Of a DNA stretch of 64,000 nucleotides, positions 44,538 through 53,727 are shown piece by piece. The position numbers were made by a program, and so were the translations under genes. Each line of letters starts with the position of its first letter. Positions within the stretch are counted from its first letter, which is position 1. The stretch is from JAGFIY01 sp964499285. GTDB lineage: Bacteria > Bacteroidota > Ignavibacteria > Ignavibacteriales > Melioribacteraceae. The stretch is from contig CAZCLA010000012.1 of assembly GCA_964499285.1 (NCBI GenBank), positions 16,600 through 80,599 on the forward strand, given 5' to 3'. The notes under the pieces were generated by a model, which saw nothing but the letters and a program-made list of their open reading frames with translations, made no database searches and was not told where the DNA came from.

Positions 44538-47500
44538 TTAAGAAATATCAACTTCTCTGAGTGTTTCTACATCATCGAAGGTAATTGTCGTTAATTGTTC
44601 GGTAGTATGCTTTGAATCTATGTTGCTTATTCGTTCTTCTTGATTTCCGATGATTTTATGCAGAATATTTCTCGCAGTTCTGGCATTTCCGAAAGACTTA
44701 TCCCGTTTATCATATAACTCAGAAAAGAGTTCAAGCAGCAATTGAAGCGCCCCCTCATCTAAGTGATAACCGTTTGCTTCACCCATATCAGCAGTTATCT
44801 GTAATAGTTGTCTCGGGTTATAATCCTCGAAGGTAAAAATATTCGTGAAGCGTGATTTTAATCCTGGATTCGACTCAATAAAATTCATCATTTCGTTCGT
44901 GTAACCGGCAACAATTACTATAAACTTACCTGCATTGTCTTCCATCTTCTTTAACAGTGTATCGATCGCTTCCTGTCCAAAATCACCGCTGCCTCGTGCA
45001 AGCGTATAAGCTTCGTCAATGAATAGTGTGCCTCCGATTGCCGATTCAATTACATGTTCGGTTTTTGCTGCTGTCTGACCTTGATATCCAGCAACAAGTG
45101 CCGAACGATCTACTTCAACGAGATGACCTTTCTCAAGAATCCCTAGTTCTTTATATATCTGACTTAATAATCTTGCAACAGTTGTTTTACCCGTTCCGGG
45201 ATTTCCGACAAACACTGCATGAAGATTTTTATTGATTATAGATAGCCCGCGTTCCTTTCTTAATCGGGAAACTTTTATGCTGCTTATTAATTTCGACACA
45301 CTATGTTTAACGCTGTCAAGTCCGGTAAGGTTATTAAGCTCATCGATAAGTTCCTTTAACTTTTCGGGATCTCCTTTAATCTCATATTTCTTCTTTGTAA
45401 TTCCCCGGGAAAGTTCGGCAATATCTTCTTCAAGCAAATTATCTGGCACATCGGGTACAGATTTACTCTGAGCGTCAGCAATTCTAATCATCATTTTATG
45501 AAGTGCCTGATCTACAATGTTTCTAACGACACGCGCGTTGCCGAATTTATTATCTCTGGTTCTGTAAATTTCGTTGTAATACATATGAAGCTTTTTCTTC
45601 GCATCAACTTCGATCTCTATTGATCTTTTTTTAAGCTCGTTTAATGTGATTTTCATCAATTCGTCAGGAGTATAATCTTCGAAGAAAAGAGATTTTGTAA
45701 ATCGTGATTTTATACCGGGATTGCTGTTGACAAATACTTTCATCTCATCCGTATAACCTGCTGCGACGACTATAAATTTTCCTTTGTCATCTTCCATACG
45801 TTTTAGAAGTGTATCGATGGCTTCCTTGCCAAAATCATTTTCGGACCCAGTTTTTGCTAGTGCATAAGCTTCATCAATAAATAATGTGCCGCCGATAGAT
45901 TCGTCTATCACTGATGCAGTTTTTTGTGCGGTTTCCCCAACGTGAGATCCAACAAGTTTCTGTCTATCGACTTCAACAAGGTGACCTTTTGGAAGAATAC
46001 CTAGTGCGGCAAATATGTTGCTAAATATTCTTGCAACCGTTGTTTTACCTGTACCCGGATTTCCAAGGAACAAAATATGTGAACACAGTTTTGAACGTTG
46101 ATCGTTCTTTTGACTGCTGTAGTACTTAGCAAGTTTAACTAAATCACGGATATTCTCTTTAACATTCTCCAGTCCCGTCAAACTATTGAGTTCATCCATT
46201 AGTTGGTTCAATTTTTCTTCATCTATTGGAATGTAAACCTCTTTTTTATCGGGGAGAAGAATTACCTCATTTACATCGGAGGATGTCATTGTTGACATCA
46301 CTTCTTTAGTTCTTTCCTCGTCGGGAAGCGACAATATTCTTCTGCTTAGCGCTAATTTCAAATCATTGAAAAATGCTTTTGCAATTCTTGCATTTCCGAA
46401 AGACTCATCACGTTTACGATAAAGTTCAGTAAAATGTTTTTTAATTTCTTTCTCGGTTTCGGTGTCAACTTTATAATCGTCTTTTCCCAAATCGACAAGA
46501 AATATTTTAAATAATTCTTCCGGAGTATAATCTTCAAAATTCAATGTTTGAGTGAACCGTGATTTCAAGCCGGGATTCGAGTTGAGGAAATCATTCATCG
46601 GTTTTGGATAGCCTGCAGCTATAACAACAAATTCACCTTTTTGATCTTCCATCCGTTTTAGAAGAATATCGATAGCTTCTTGACCAAAATCTTGTCCCGA
46701 TCCGCCTTTCTTTACAAGTGTATATGCTTCATCTATAAATAAAATTCCGCCTTTCGCGTTTTCAATTACTTTTTCAGTTTTCTGAGCAGTTTCACCTATA
46801 TACTGTCCGACAAGTGCAGAGCGATCTACTTCCACAACATGTCCTTTCTCAAGTACTCCCATTTCCCTAAAGATATCACCAAGCAATCGTGCGATTGTGG
46901 TTTTTCCAGTACCGGGATTTCCTAGAAAAAGAGCGTTTACAGTCAACGAATCCTGCGACCTTAATCCTTTTTTCTTCCTTTCTTTCATGAAATCAATGTA
47001 ATCGATCATATTTCGGATTGTGCGTTTAACGTTATTCAATCCAATGAATTTATCTAGCTCATCCAAATATTCATCAAGTGATTTTCCCGAACTTATAAGT
47101 TCCCTCGTAGGTGATGCCGGTTTTTCAGGTTTATGGAGATAGGTTGGTTTTATTTTTTCTTCTGAGAATTCAACATTTTCATCACCAATCCAGAACCATA
47201 CATCACAGATTCTGAAATTGTTAAGGTAAATTTCACATTTCCATTGACCGTTATGCCAGCTACCCGGTTTATCGGCGCCGTAGGATTGAGTGAATATGAC
47301 CGAATCCCATTCTTCTTTTACCATCAATTCAAACTTGTTCAAAGACATCTTAACTTTGTCATGATACCAAATTGCTTTACAGTCAAAAATATTTGTTTCA
47401 ATTCTGAAGAAAGGGTTGTTAAAAATAACTTCTATGCCGATATGTCGGGCTTTCTTTTTATCGAATTCCAAATAATACTTTCGTTTACCCGTTTCTTTTT

Positions 47501-48455
47501 CCTCAAGAATATCATAAGGTTTACAAGAGAAAACCTCCGCGGTATCGTTCGGATAGTATTTAAACCCAAATCGCTTAGCGGCACCTGAGTCCTCAAAAGT
47601 TTTTAAAGATGAATCATCTTTATTTTTCTCTGCCTGGGGCTGATCATTTTTCTGAGATTCTTCGTGCGAATCTGTTTTACTGATTCCTTCAACCAACTCT
47701 TTTAAGTTTTTATAAACACCGATAAATGTCGGATCTGACTCTTTGTCCTTTTTTATTTCTTCGGCAAGTTTAAGAGCCTGTGAATATTGGAACAATTTTA
47801 TCATTGCTTGAATTTTTAGGAAAGATGCATCGTTAAACGATTTATCAAGTTTTTTTTCGGATAAAATATGTTCGGCTATTTGAAGCGCAAACCAGCCATG
47901 ATTATAGTTTAGTGATTCTTTGCCGAGATTTAAATATTCCAGCACATTTTTAGGTTTAATTTTGGTCTTATTCGATTTTAGCTCGGATAAAATAAAAATG
48001 TACTCGGATAATTTCTGCCAAACTTCATTTTTTGTACTGTCCAAATTCATTGCTTGGGTGAGTGATCTCTCTGCTTTATCGAATTCCTTCAAACCGGCAA
48101 ACGCAACAGCTCTGTTGTAAAAGGTAAAAGCTAATAGTTCGTTTTGTTTAACCAAGGATGACGATAAATCTTTTATTGCACCCTCATAGATGCCGAGTCT
48201 TCTTATGATAAACGCTCTATAAGTTTTTGCAATAGAAGAGAGGGGATCGACTTCAACCGCGTAATCTGCTAGTTCCAAAGCTTTGTTTGGATTACCGGAT
48301 TCCAACAGTGCCCAAGCATAAAATATTGCGGCTTCACCGCTGGAGGGATAAAGGTTGAATGCTTTTTCGGCGGATTGAAGTGCACTTGAAAATTTTTTCT
48401 TTTTCAGTAATTCAAGTGTTTGATTAATGTACTTGCTGTAATTTTCGGGCGACAT
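44538..48455 (-). CDS. TPR protein with three CbxX/CfxQ-type AAA+ domains
   Basis: This is a 1305-residue protein. The N terminus (about 1-260) has tetratricopeptide-like helical repeats, followed by a beta-rich linker domain (about 290-440). Three tandem AAA+ ATPase domains follow. Walker A motifs GNPGTGKTT lie near residues 508, 793 and 1080. Each domain has a Walker B FIDEAY, a pore-loop motif (ALVGQYIGETAQKT, KLVGSHVGETAQKT, ALVAGYQGQTAAKT) and the sensor segment NPGLKSRFT or NPGIKSRFT. These are hallmarks of the CbxX/CfxQ (SpoVK) family, which includes Rubisco activase CbbX. All three ATP sites look intact. Remodelling of a protein partner is the likely activity, target unknown. Upstream by 61 bases, same strand, lies a C69 peptidase gene. 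Confidence 0.85.
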   Translation of the reverse strand: MSPENYSKYINQTLELLKKKKFSSALQSAEKAFNLYPSSGEAAIFYAWALLESGNPNKALELADYAVEVDPLSSIAKTYRAFIIRRLGIYEGAIKDLSSSLVKQNELLAFTFYNRAVAFAGLKEFDKAERSLTQAMNLDSTKNEVWQKLSEYIFILSELKSNKTKIKPKNVLEYLNLGKESLNYNHGWFALQIAEHILSEKKLDKSFNDASFLKIQAMIKLFQYSQALKLAEEIKKDKESDPTFIGVYKNLKELVEGISKTDSHEESQKNDQPQAEKNKDDSSLKTFEDSGAAKRFGFKYYPNDTAEVFSCKPYDILEEKETGKRKYYLEFDKKKARHIGIEVIFNNPFFRIETNIFDCKAIWYHDKVKMSLNKFELMVKEEWDSVIFTQSYGADKPGSWHNGQWKCEIYLNNFRICDVWFWIGDENVEFSEEKIKPTYLHKPEKPASPTRELISSGKSLDEYLDELDKFIGLNNVKRTIRNMIDYIDFMKERKKKGLRSQDSLTVNALFLGNPGTGKTTIARLLGDIFREMGVLEKGHVVEVDRSALVGQYIGETAQKTEKVIENAKGGILFIDEAYTLVKKGGSGQDFGQEAIDILLKRMEDQKGEFVVIAAGYPKPMNDFLNSNPGLKSRFTQTLNFEDYTPEELFKIFLVDLGKDDYKVDTETEKEIKKHFTELYRKRDESFGNARIAKAFFNDLKLALSRRILSLPDEERTKEVMSTMTSSDVNEVILLPDKKEVYIPIDEEKLNQLMDELNSLTGLENVKENIRDLVKLAKYYSSQKNDQRSKLCSHILFLGNPGTGKTTVARIFSNIFAALGILPKGHLVEVDRQKLVGSHVGETAQKTASVIDESIGGTLFIDEAYALAKTGSENDFGKEAIDTLLKRMEDDKGKFIVVAAGYTDEMKVFVNSNPGIKSRFTKSLFFEDYTPDELMKITLNELKKRSIEIEVDAKKKLHMYYNEIYRTRDNKFGNARVVRNIVDQALHKMMIRIADAQSKSVPDVPDNLLEEDIAELSRGITKKKYEIKGDPEKLKELIDELNNLTGLDSVKHSVSKLISSIKVSRLRKERGLSIINKNLHAVFVGNPGTGKTTVARLLSQIYKELGILEKGHLVEVDRSALVAGYQGQTAAKTEHVIESAIGGTLFIDEAYTLARGSGDFGQEAIDTLLKKMEDNAGKFIVIVAGYTNEMMNFIESNPGLKSRFTNIFTFEDYNPRQLLQITADMGEANGYHLDEGALQLLLELFSELYDKRDKSFGNARTARNILHKIIGNQEERISNIDSKHTTEQLTTITFDDVETLREVDIS

Positions 48456-48516
48456 TTTTAAAAATTATTTTTTCTAAAGTTTATTATCGGAAACTTGTCT
48501 TGAATTATAAAGAAAA

Positions 48517-50118
48517 TTAAAATTTTTCGTCATATTTTGTCCAAAGAAAATCACCTAACTCCCAAGCTTTTTTATGTACGAGATCTCCGTATTTCAATGA
48601 GTAGTCAGTAAGTATCATTATTGCTTTTTGACGCTGATTTTTATTAAAAAGATCTAATACTTTGGTTTCAATATTATTCTGATTTGCGAATAGTTCTTTC
48701 TGAATCGGTTTCCATACATTTTCAAGATCATATCTCATTTCACCCCAGCGATGAGCTGCAATCGTGCTTAAACGGTTAAAACCCCACCAGGCGGAGTTAC
48801 GCGTATAACCTAAAATTCTTCCCGGCACTTTGTATGACTCTGGAACATCGGTGATGCTGCAGTACAAAGGAATATAAACCGATGTCGCAGCATTATCCCA
48901 AGCAAACCATACTACGCCGCCTACCTCATCGGGAAGCCAATCTCTTGATTGAGTTATTGTTGCGTACATTGTGTACCACCGTGCGATAGTTCTTTCACCG
49001 AGCCATCCCCACCCGCCGTTGATCCGGAGCATCTTATTCATATCATAAGGCATAAACGGATTTGCCATAGGTGAAATTTTTGTGTTTCCTTCCTCGTCAA
49101 CTACAGTTAGATTTTTACGCATATCAAAATCAGTTCCTTCGTAATAGTCTTGAAAAATACTAACCATTTTTTCGAGGGTAACTTTTTCATCGGGTTTAAC
49201 CGAAAATGGATATATCTCGGAATTAGGGTTTAAATTACTGGAAGGAGATAAGAGGCTTAGTGCTCGCCATTCTCTTCTTCGGGATGCCAACGAATTTCTT
49301 CCGCCGGGATCGTAAGCGTAACAGAAAATGAAGTCGCCTTCCTCGGGATTCCACCATCCGTTTTCCTTTGCCAAATCAAAAACATTATCCGAAGCTCTAA
49401 AATAATCGGGATTACTTAAATCCAATTTTTGGATTCTGCTTGCGTTTGCATTGACCGAAACTTCATCATCAGGAACTCTTTGCGCTGCCCATACTGCACC
49501 GAGATTATCTTTACCTGGACCGAAGATTTCGAGCATCCAAACTTCTTTTGTATCTGCAACAGTTAAACATTCACCGTAATCATTCCAACCATATTCGGAA
49601 AGTACAACTCTCGTTAATTCAATTGCTTCTCTTGCAGTTTTGCATCTCTGCATCATAAGGTGAACAAGTTGGTAACAATCAATAAGTCCCTTATCGGATT
49701 TTAGTTCACTTCTTCCGCCCATTGTCGATTCGCCGACGGCAAGTTGATGCTCATTCATACATGGATAACCAGTATTAAAGTAACCAAAAGTATGCTCAGC
49801 CTGCGGAATTTCACCAATCGGCTGGAACGTATAAGCAGGCATTGCAGCAGTGTCGTTTAAAGTTCTCACTCTAACAGTCATCATTGAACCTTTTTCGTGA
49901 TCCGCCGATGGAATTTTATCCATCCATGCTTTATCACGGTGACTGTCATCCGTGTGCGAACACATTACCGATCCGTCGAATGTAGCTTGTTTTCCAACCA
50001 GGATAGTAGTGCATCCTTCGGGACGATCGTTTTTCCAGTCGAAATTTTCATCGGGTAGTTCCTGTGCAAAAAAAGTAGTGAAACAGAAAGAGAATAGCAA
50101 AGTGATTAGTAAACGCAT
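48517..50118 (-). CDS. C69-family dipeptidase (exported)
   Basis: This 533-residue peptidase belongs to the N-terminal-nucleophile family C69 (dipeptidase A-like). A signal peptide (1-18, ending FFAQ) is followed by the conserved EGCTTILVG, where Cys36 is the expected nucleophile exposed after processing. Further features are FDGSVMCSHTDDSH, FGYFNTGYPCMNEHQLAVGE, and a late WWGFNRLSTIAAHRWG. It is probably periplasmic and cleaves dipeptides; specificity is unknown. It precedes the triple-AAA gene by 61 bases on the same strand, so it may be co-transcribed with it. About 400 bp of AT-rich non-coding DNA lie upstream. Confidence 0.91.
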   Translation of the reverse strand: MRLLITLLFSFCFTTFFAQELPDENFDWKNDRPEGCTTILVGKQATFDGSVMCSHTDDSHRDKAWMDKIPSADHEKGSMMTVRVRTLNDTAAMPAYTFQPIGEIPQAEHTFGYFNTGYPCMNEHQLAVGESTMGGRSELKSDKGLIDCYQLVHLMMQRCKTAREAIELTRVVLSEYGWNDYGECLTVADTKEVWMLEIFGPGKDNLGAVWAAQRVPDDEVSVNANASRIQKLDLSNPDYFRASDNVFDLAKENGWWNPEEGDFIFCYAYDPGGRNSLASRRREWRALSLLSPSSNLNPNSEIYPFSVKPDEKVTLEKMVSIFQDYYEGTDFDMRKNLTVVDEEGNTKISPMANPFMPYDMNKMLRINGGWGWLGERTIARWYTMYATITQSRDWLPDEVGGVVWFAWDNAATSVYIPLYCSITDVPESYKVPGRILGYTRNSAWWGFNRLSTIAAHRWGEMRYDLENVWKPIQKELFANQNNIETKVLDLFNKNQRQKAIMILTDYSLKYGDLVHKKAWELGDFLWTKYDEKF

Positions 50119-50517
50119 GAAGTAGTCCTTTCTATAAATTAAGTGATTGAAAATAAGCAGTAAAAGAACAAATTGAAAGTATTGTGCTGTTAGTTATGAA
50201 GTAATAGAGTTATTTGGTTATTGAGTTAATTATATTTTAATAACATATGGAAAATAATATTCGTTATTGTAAGGATATTTTAAAAATCATTGACTCTTTT
50301 TTTATAAATCGGTAGATTAGGAAAGACATATAAGTATAAATCATTTAATTTATTAGCGATAACATGAATATAAAACATAGTAGCAAAAAGACACAACTAA
50401 ATATTTTGAAATTACTCTCAACTTTTTGACATCAAGAAACTATCGTTAAATTGAATAAAATATAAATGAGTTAAAAAGAGGAAAAAAAATAATTACTAAT
50501 TATTCTGGCAGCAATAA
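50119..50517. other. AT-rich intergenic region without recognised element
   Basis: This 399-bp gap lies between divergent genes (C69 peptidase on minus, T9SS cargo on plus). It is very AT-rich. I see no tRNA-like cloverleaf, strong hairpin, repeat or gene. A 21-codon ATG reading frame at 50364 has no ribosome site and is discounted. It should hold promoters for both flanking genes, but none fits a consensus well enough to name. Confidence 0.6.
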
Positions 50518-51747
50518 ATGATTTACTACAAAATTATAGTCTTTGCATTATTGTTGTATTCTCAACATTACTGCCAAATCATTTGGGAGAAAATTACGCC
50601 GGATGAAATTATCAGTGTAGAAGCTATTGCCACAAACAGCGATGGACACATTTTTGCTGGAACCTCATTAAATGGAATTTATAAATCGACTGATTTTGGA
50701 AATACTTGGACACACCACCAATTAGAAGATTTTCAAGTTGCAATTCTTACACTAGAAGTTACTCCTAACGGCACATTGATTTGCGGGAGCAACGGGAGAG
50801 GCGTCTATCGTTCGACAGATAATGGTGAAAATTGGTCTGGTACACCTCAAGTTGGAAGTGATATTCATTCAATCAATATAAATTCATCCGGAGATATTTT
50901 TGTAGCTAATGTTGATGGAAGTGGTGGAATTTACCGGTCTGTTGATGATGGAGAAAATTGGACATGGCTAAATCTCGATTCACTTGGTTATTATCCTCAT
51001 ACTATTGCTATCAATTCGCTCGATCATCTATTTGTTGCTTCAAGTGGAGCATCAGTTGAATATGACGGAATGTCAAAATCTACTGATAATGGTGACAGTT
51101 GGGCAAGAACTAATTTGAGGAATAATCAAATTACAGACATTGCAGTAAATTCAAGTGATGAATTATTTGCCGTGACCTCAAATGGTGATTTATTTACTTC
51201 TTATGATGATGCTATAAGCTGGGATTCTACAAAAATTGCGGAATCTGTGATATACGTGATAAAAGCTGCATCTAATGATCACTTGTTTTTTGGATCGTTA
51301 AGTGAAGGAATATTCCGATCAATAGATAATGGTAACAATTGGGATCAGATGAATTCGGGTTTAGCACAATTGCAGATTTGGACAATTCATTTCTTCGGTG
51401 GATATGTTTACTTAGGCTGTAGTGATGGTCTGTATAGAAGCAAGGAGAAGATTATTAGTTCAGTTAATTCATCTGTAAATATTAATGAATTCAAATTAGC
51501 ACAAAACTATCCCAATCCATTTAATCCTAACACTACAATAAGATTTGACGTTCCCGAAAAAAGTTATATTGAATTAAAAGTGTTTGATATACTTGGGAAT
51601 GAAGTAAAAACAATCGTAAGTGGCGATTATCGATCCGGGTCTCACGAAGTTAAATTTGATGCTACAGGGTTAAGCAGCGGAATTTATTTGTATCAGCTAA
51701 AAACACCGAAGAATTATATTTCTAAAAAGATGATTATAATTAAATAA
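50518..51747 (+). CDS. T9SS-sorted beta-propeller protein (BNR/sialidase-like repeats)
   Basis: This exported 409-residue protein has a signal peptide (1-20, ending YCQ), seven or so propeller blades with repeated GIYKSTDFGNTW, GVYRSTDNGENW and GIFRSIDNGNNW patterns, and a C-terminal type-A T9SS sorting domain (about 322-409). That domain shows LAQNYPNPFNPNTTIRF, VFDILGNEVKTI and SSGIYLYQL. The repeats resemble Vps10/BNR or photosystem-assembly-type propellers; no catalytic residues are visible. It is secreted or attached to the cell surface, function unknown. It has a paralogue of similar design at 61415-62683. Confidence 0.88.
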   Translation: MIYYKIIVFALLLYSQHYCQIIWEKITPDEIISVEAIATNSDGHIFAGTSLNGIYKSTDFGNTWTHHQLEDFQVAILTLEVTPNGTLICGSNGRGVYRSTDNGENWSGTPQVGSDIHSININSSGDIFVANVDGSGGIYRSVDDGENWTWLNLDSLGYYPHTIAINSLDHLFVASSGASVEYDGMSKSTDNGDSWARTNLRNNQITDIAVNSSDELFAVTSNGDLFTSYDDAISWDSTKIAESVIYVIKAASNDHLFFGSLSEGIFRSIDNGNNWDQMNSGLAQLQIWTIHFFGGYVYLGCSDGLYRSKEKIISSVNSSVNINEFKLAQNYPNPFNPNTTIRFDVPEKSYIELKVFDILGNEVKTIVSGDYRSGSHEVKFDATGLSSGIYLYQLKTPKNYISKKMIIIK

Positions 51748-51845
51748 GTTACATTCCTAAATATAATAAACTAAATAATTTTATCTGATACTTGAAGAAT
51801 TAAGGATTCGAGTGTTTGCTGCAATTGAAGAGGATTATTTATAAG

Positions 51846-51879
51846 AAGAGACATCCCATTTTTAAGCGAGATGTCTCTT
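51846..51879. terminator. Stem-loop between convergent genes
   Basis: A perfect 10-bp stem (51846-51855 with 51870-51879), 14-base loop, lies between the T9SS cargo gene and pruA, which converge here. Neither side has a strong T-run; it may act as a weak bidirectional terminator. Confidence 0.55.
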
Positions 51880-51905
51880 AACATACCGTCAAAACAATTT
51901 ATTAT

Positions 51906-53540
51906 TTATTTCTCTTCCATAAACGGATACGTCCAATTTGTGGGCGGGACAAAAGTTTCTTTCATTGTTCTAACCGACATCCATCTTAGTAAGTTCATCG
52001 CACTTCCTGCTTTGTCGTTTGTGCCCGATGCTCTTCCACCGCCGAATGGCTGTTGTCCAACAACTGCTGCAGTTGGTTTATCATTGATGTAGAAGTTTCC
52101 GGCGGCGTTTCTAAGTCTATTTGCCATCTTAACCAAAACAGCTCTGTCTTGAGCCCAAATTGCACCGGTCAGCGCATACATAGATGTTGTATCGCAAAGT
52201 TCGAGAGCCTCGTCAAATTTATCATCTTCGTAAACATATATTGTCAATACGGGACCGAATATTTCCTCTTCCATACTCTTAAACTTTGGATTGGTAGTTA
52301 CAATTGTTGTAGGTTCAATGAAGTACCCTTTCGAGTCGTTATAATTCCCACCGGTAATAATTTCGGCATCGTCAGAATTTTTTGCATAATCGATGTATTC
52401 GGTTATACTGTCGAATGCTGCTTTATCAATTACTGCCGACATAAAATTCGTAAAGTCTTCAGGATCACCCATTTTTATTTTACTAACTTCAGCAACATAT
52501 TTTGTTTTAAACTCATCCCAACGTGATTTTGGAACGTACATTCTTGAAGCAGCAGAACATTTTTGTCCTTGATATTCGAATGCACCTCTGATTGCAGCAG
52601 TTACGAGTGCATCAACATCAGCCGAATTATGCGCAAAGATGAAATCTTTTCCGCCTGTCTCGCCGACGATTCGGGGATAATATTTCATCTTGCTTATATT
52701 ATCGCCAATTGTCTTCCACATATTTTGAAAGACTGCAGTCGAACCTGTAAAGTGTATTCCAGCGAGATCAGAACTTGCCATAACCGGATTTCCGACTTGC
52801 CCGCCTGAACCTGGCACAAAATTAATTACACCTTTCGGCAGACCAGCTTCTTCTAAAAGTTTCATCAAGAAATATGCGGAGTAAACTGCACTCGAAGCAG
52901 GCTTCCAAAGTGAAACGTTTCCTACAATTGCCGGAGCAGTAGGTAGGTTTCCCGCTATGGAAGTGAAGTTAAACGGTGTGACTGCAAAAATAAATCCTTC
53001 CAATGCGCGGTATTCAACGCGGTTCCACATTCCTTCAGGAGAGTATGGTTGATCAGCCATAAGTTCACTCATATAGTATGTGTTGAATCTCCAGAAATCG
53101 ATTAACTCACATGCCGAATCGATTTCCGCCTGATGCGCAACTTTCGATTGACCCAGCATGGTCGCGGCATTAATTTTAGCTCTCCAAGGTCCGGCTAATA
53201 ATTCTGCTGCTTTTAGGAATATTGATGCTCTGTGTTCCCACGGCATTTCTGCCCATTCTTTCCTTGCCTCAAGAGCTGCTTCTATTGCTTGATTTACTTG
53301 CTTGCTGCTTGCTTTATGATATTTACCTAATAGTTTTGAATGATTGTGAGGAACTCTAATCTCGGCTAAATCACCGGTCTTAATCTCTTCGCCGCCAATG
53401 ATAAGCGGAATCTCAATTTCTTGGGATTGTAATTCTTTTAGCGCTTTCTTTAATGCTTCTCTTTCGGAACTTCCGGGTTTGTATGTAAAAACCGGTTCGT
53501 TAATTGGATCGGGTACTTTAAAATATGCGTTTGACATCAA
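51906..53540 (-). CDS. pruA: L-glutamate gamma-semialdehyde dehydrogenase (P5C dehydrogenase)
   Basis: This enzyme oxidises glutamate semialdehyde, the hydrolysed form of pyrroline-5-carboxylate, to glutamate in proline and arginine breakdown. The 544-residue ALDH has FTGSTAVFQNMWKTI with the NAD-loop, the catalytic VGETGGKDFIFAH with Glu, FEYQGQKCSAASRMYVP with catalytic Cys, and EIFGPVLTIYVYED. The length and the opening FKVPDPINEPVFTY match the group-1 stand-alone type (as in Bacteroidota and eukaryotes), not the PutA fusion. No proline dehydrogenase gene is adjacent. Confidence 0.96.
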   Translation of the reverse strand: MMSNAYFKVPDPINEPVFTYKPGSSEREALKKALKELQSQEIEIPLIIGGEEIKTGDLAEIRVPHNHSKLLGKYHKASSKQVNQAIEAALEARKEWAEMPWEHRASIFLKAAELLAGPWRAKINAATMLGQSKVAHQAEIDSACELIDFWRFNTYYMSELMADQPYSPEGMWNRVEYRALEGFIFAVTPFNFTSIAGNLPTAPAIVGNVSLWKPASSAVYSAYFLMKLLEEAGLPKGVINFVPGSGGQVGNPVMASSDLAGIHFTGSTAVFQNMWKTIGDNISKMKYYPRIVGETGGKDFIFAHNSADVDALVTAAIRGAFEYQGQKCSAASRMYVPKSRWDEFKTKYVAEVSKIKMGDPEDFTNFMSAVIDKAAFDSITEYIDYAKNSDDAEIITGGNYNDSKGYFIEPTTIVTTNPKFKSMEEEIFGPVLTIYVYEDDKFDEALELCDTTSMYALTGAIWAQDRAVLVKMANRLRNAAGNFYINDKPTAAVVGQQPFGGGRASGTNDKAGSAMNLLRWMSVRTMKETFVPPTNWTYPFMEEK

Positions 53541-53727
53541 CTACTCCTTCATTTTTATATTTGATCGGATTCTGACAATTAATTCATATTCAAATTTACT
53601 GAAAATTTTTAACAGGACGAAAGTGTGCGATTAGGAATGAATCCGATTAGAGTTCACAATAATTTTTTTTTTAGTACTTTAGAAATATTCTCCTTACTTG
53701 TTTTGTCTGGAAAAGAATTTAACCTTG

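Noticed and set aside
50364..50429. A 21-codon ATG frame in the intergenic region before the T9SS propeller gene.
   Set aside because: No ribosome site, no recognisable peptide features, AT-rich sequence where such frames are expected by chance.
50426..50470. TTGACA-like box before the 50.5-kb T9SS gene.
   Set aside because: No acceptable -10 box at a 16-18 base spacing; nearest A/T matches have spacers of 14 or 24.
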